From the NCBI GenBank assembly GCA_022545645.1, contig JACZQQ010000050.1, positions 1 through 14,181 of the forward strand: a DNA stretch of 14,181 bases. The letters run 5' to 3'. Below the pieces are notes generated by a model that saw only the letters and a list, made by a program, of their open reading frames with translations, ran no database searches and was not told the origin of the DNA. Origin of the DNA: Acidobacteriota bacterium. Lineage in GTDB: Bacteria; Acidobacteriota; UBA6911; RPQK01; JADFOI01. Positions 14,065 to 14,181 of the stretch are shown here, piece after piece. The position numbers and the translations under genes were made by a program. How positions within the stretch are numbered: position 1 is the stretch's first letter; each line of letters starts with the position of its first letter.

Positions 14065-14181
14065 TCATTCACTCGGGTTTTCCGCCGTTACACCGCTGAG
14101 CACCTTCTCTGCTTCCAGGCGCACTGCAGAGTGGCGATGAAGTTGTTTCTTGGGTTTTTCGATCAATTCCACGTCCAAAGC
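14065..14181 (-). CDS. rpoB: RNA polymerase subunit beta, C-terminal end only
   Basis: The minus strand from the window edge reads ALDVELIEKPKKQL and continues to a TGA at 14065-14067, 38 residues in all. The ALDVELIE start matches the very end of RpoB (LGLDVxLL-type in many bacteria), here extended by a charged tail of about 30 residues ending in ENPSE. The position directly before rpoC, with 13 bp between, supports the call. The rest of the gene is outside the window. Confidence 0.88.
   Translation of the reverse strand, partial: ALDVELIEKPKKQLHRHSAVRLEAEKVLSGVTAENPSE

Overview
The window is a chromosomal segment from a Gram-negative-type, mid-GC bacterium. The type IV pilin has the leader, spacing and C-terminal sequence style I associate with Acidobacteriota, and the Geobacter-like pilC/pilS/pilR/pilA gene set and the MqnP-type prenyltransferase fit that or a related deep lineage. 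This placement is inference from protein style only.

Layout. Positions 1-75 (minus) hold the first codons of a PP-loop ATPase-like gene with an altered motif. Next come menC/NSAR (122-1240, minus) and hyuB (1355-2962, minus), separated by a long inverted repeat made of heptamers. A 134-bp whole-element palindrome (3037-3170) lies between divergent hyuB and a UbiA-family prenyltransferase (3208-4062, plus). A 331-bp gap follows, with a strong hairpin, a near-perfect sigma-54 promoter and a two-hairpin leader. It leads into pilC (4394-5605) and pilS (5598-7187), which overlap by 8 nt. A second, diverged copy of the palindromic element (7191-7335) sits between pilS and the convergent NtrC-type regulator pilR (7360-8937, minus). 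pilA (9142-9573, plus) has its own sigma-54 promoter and an intrinsic terminator. A second heptamer array lies beside the 3' end of rpoC (9858-14051, minus), which follows the rpoB 3' end (14065-14181).

How the genes work together. PilS senses at the membrane and phosphorylates PilR. PilR activates RNA polymerase carrying sigma-54. The two GG-N10-GC promoters, before pilC and before pilA, are its obvious targets, so the pilus platform gene, the sensor and the major pilin would respond to the same circuit. The left third is metabolic: a UbiA prenyltransferase of the type used for menaquinone, an enolase-superfamily OSBS/NSAR enzyme, and an orphan hydantoinase B/oxoprolinase subunit. The right end is the rpoBC housekeeping operon.

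Most unusual content. The two copies of the 134-145 bp palindromic element have diverged in outer-stem sequence but kept pairing, with at least six compensatory changes. Two inverted heptamer arrays have the consensus GTCnGyT. Three minus-strand genes have a perfect TATAAT only 7-10 nt before the start codon, which suggests leaderless mRNAs. The structured pilC leader is also notable.
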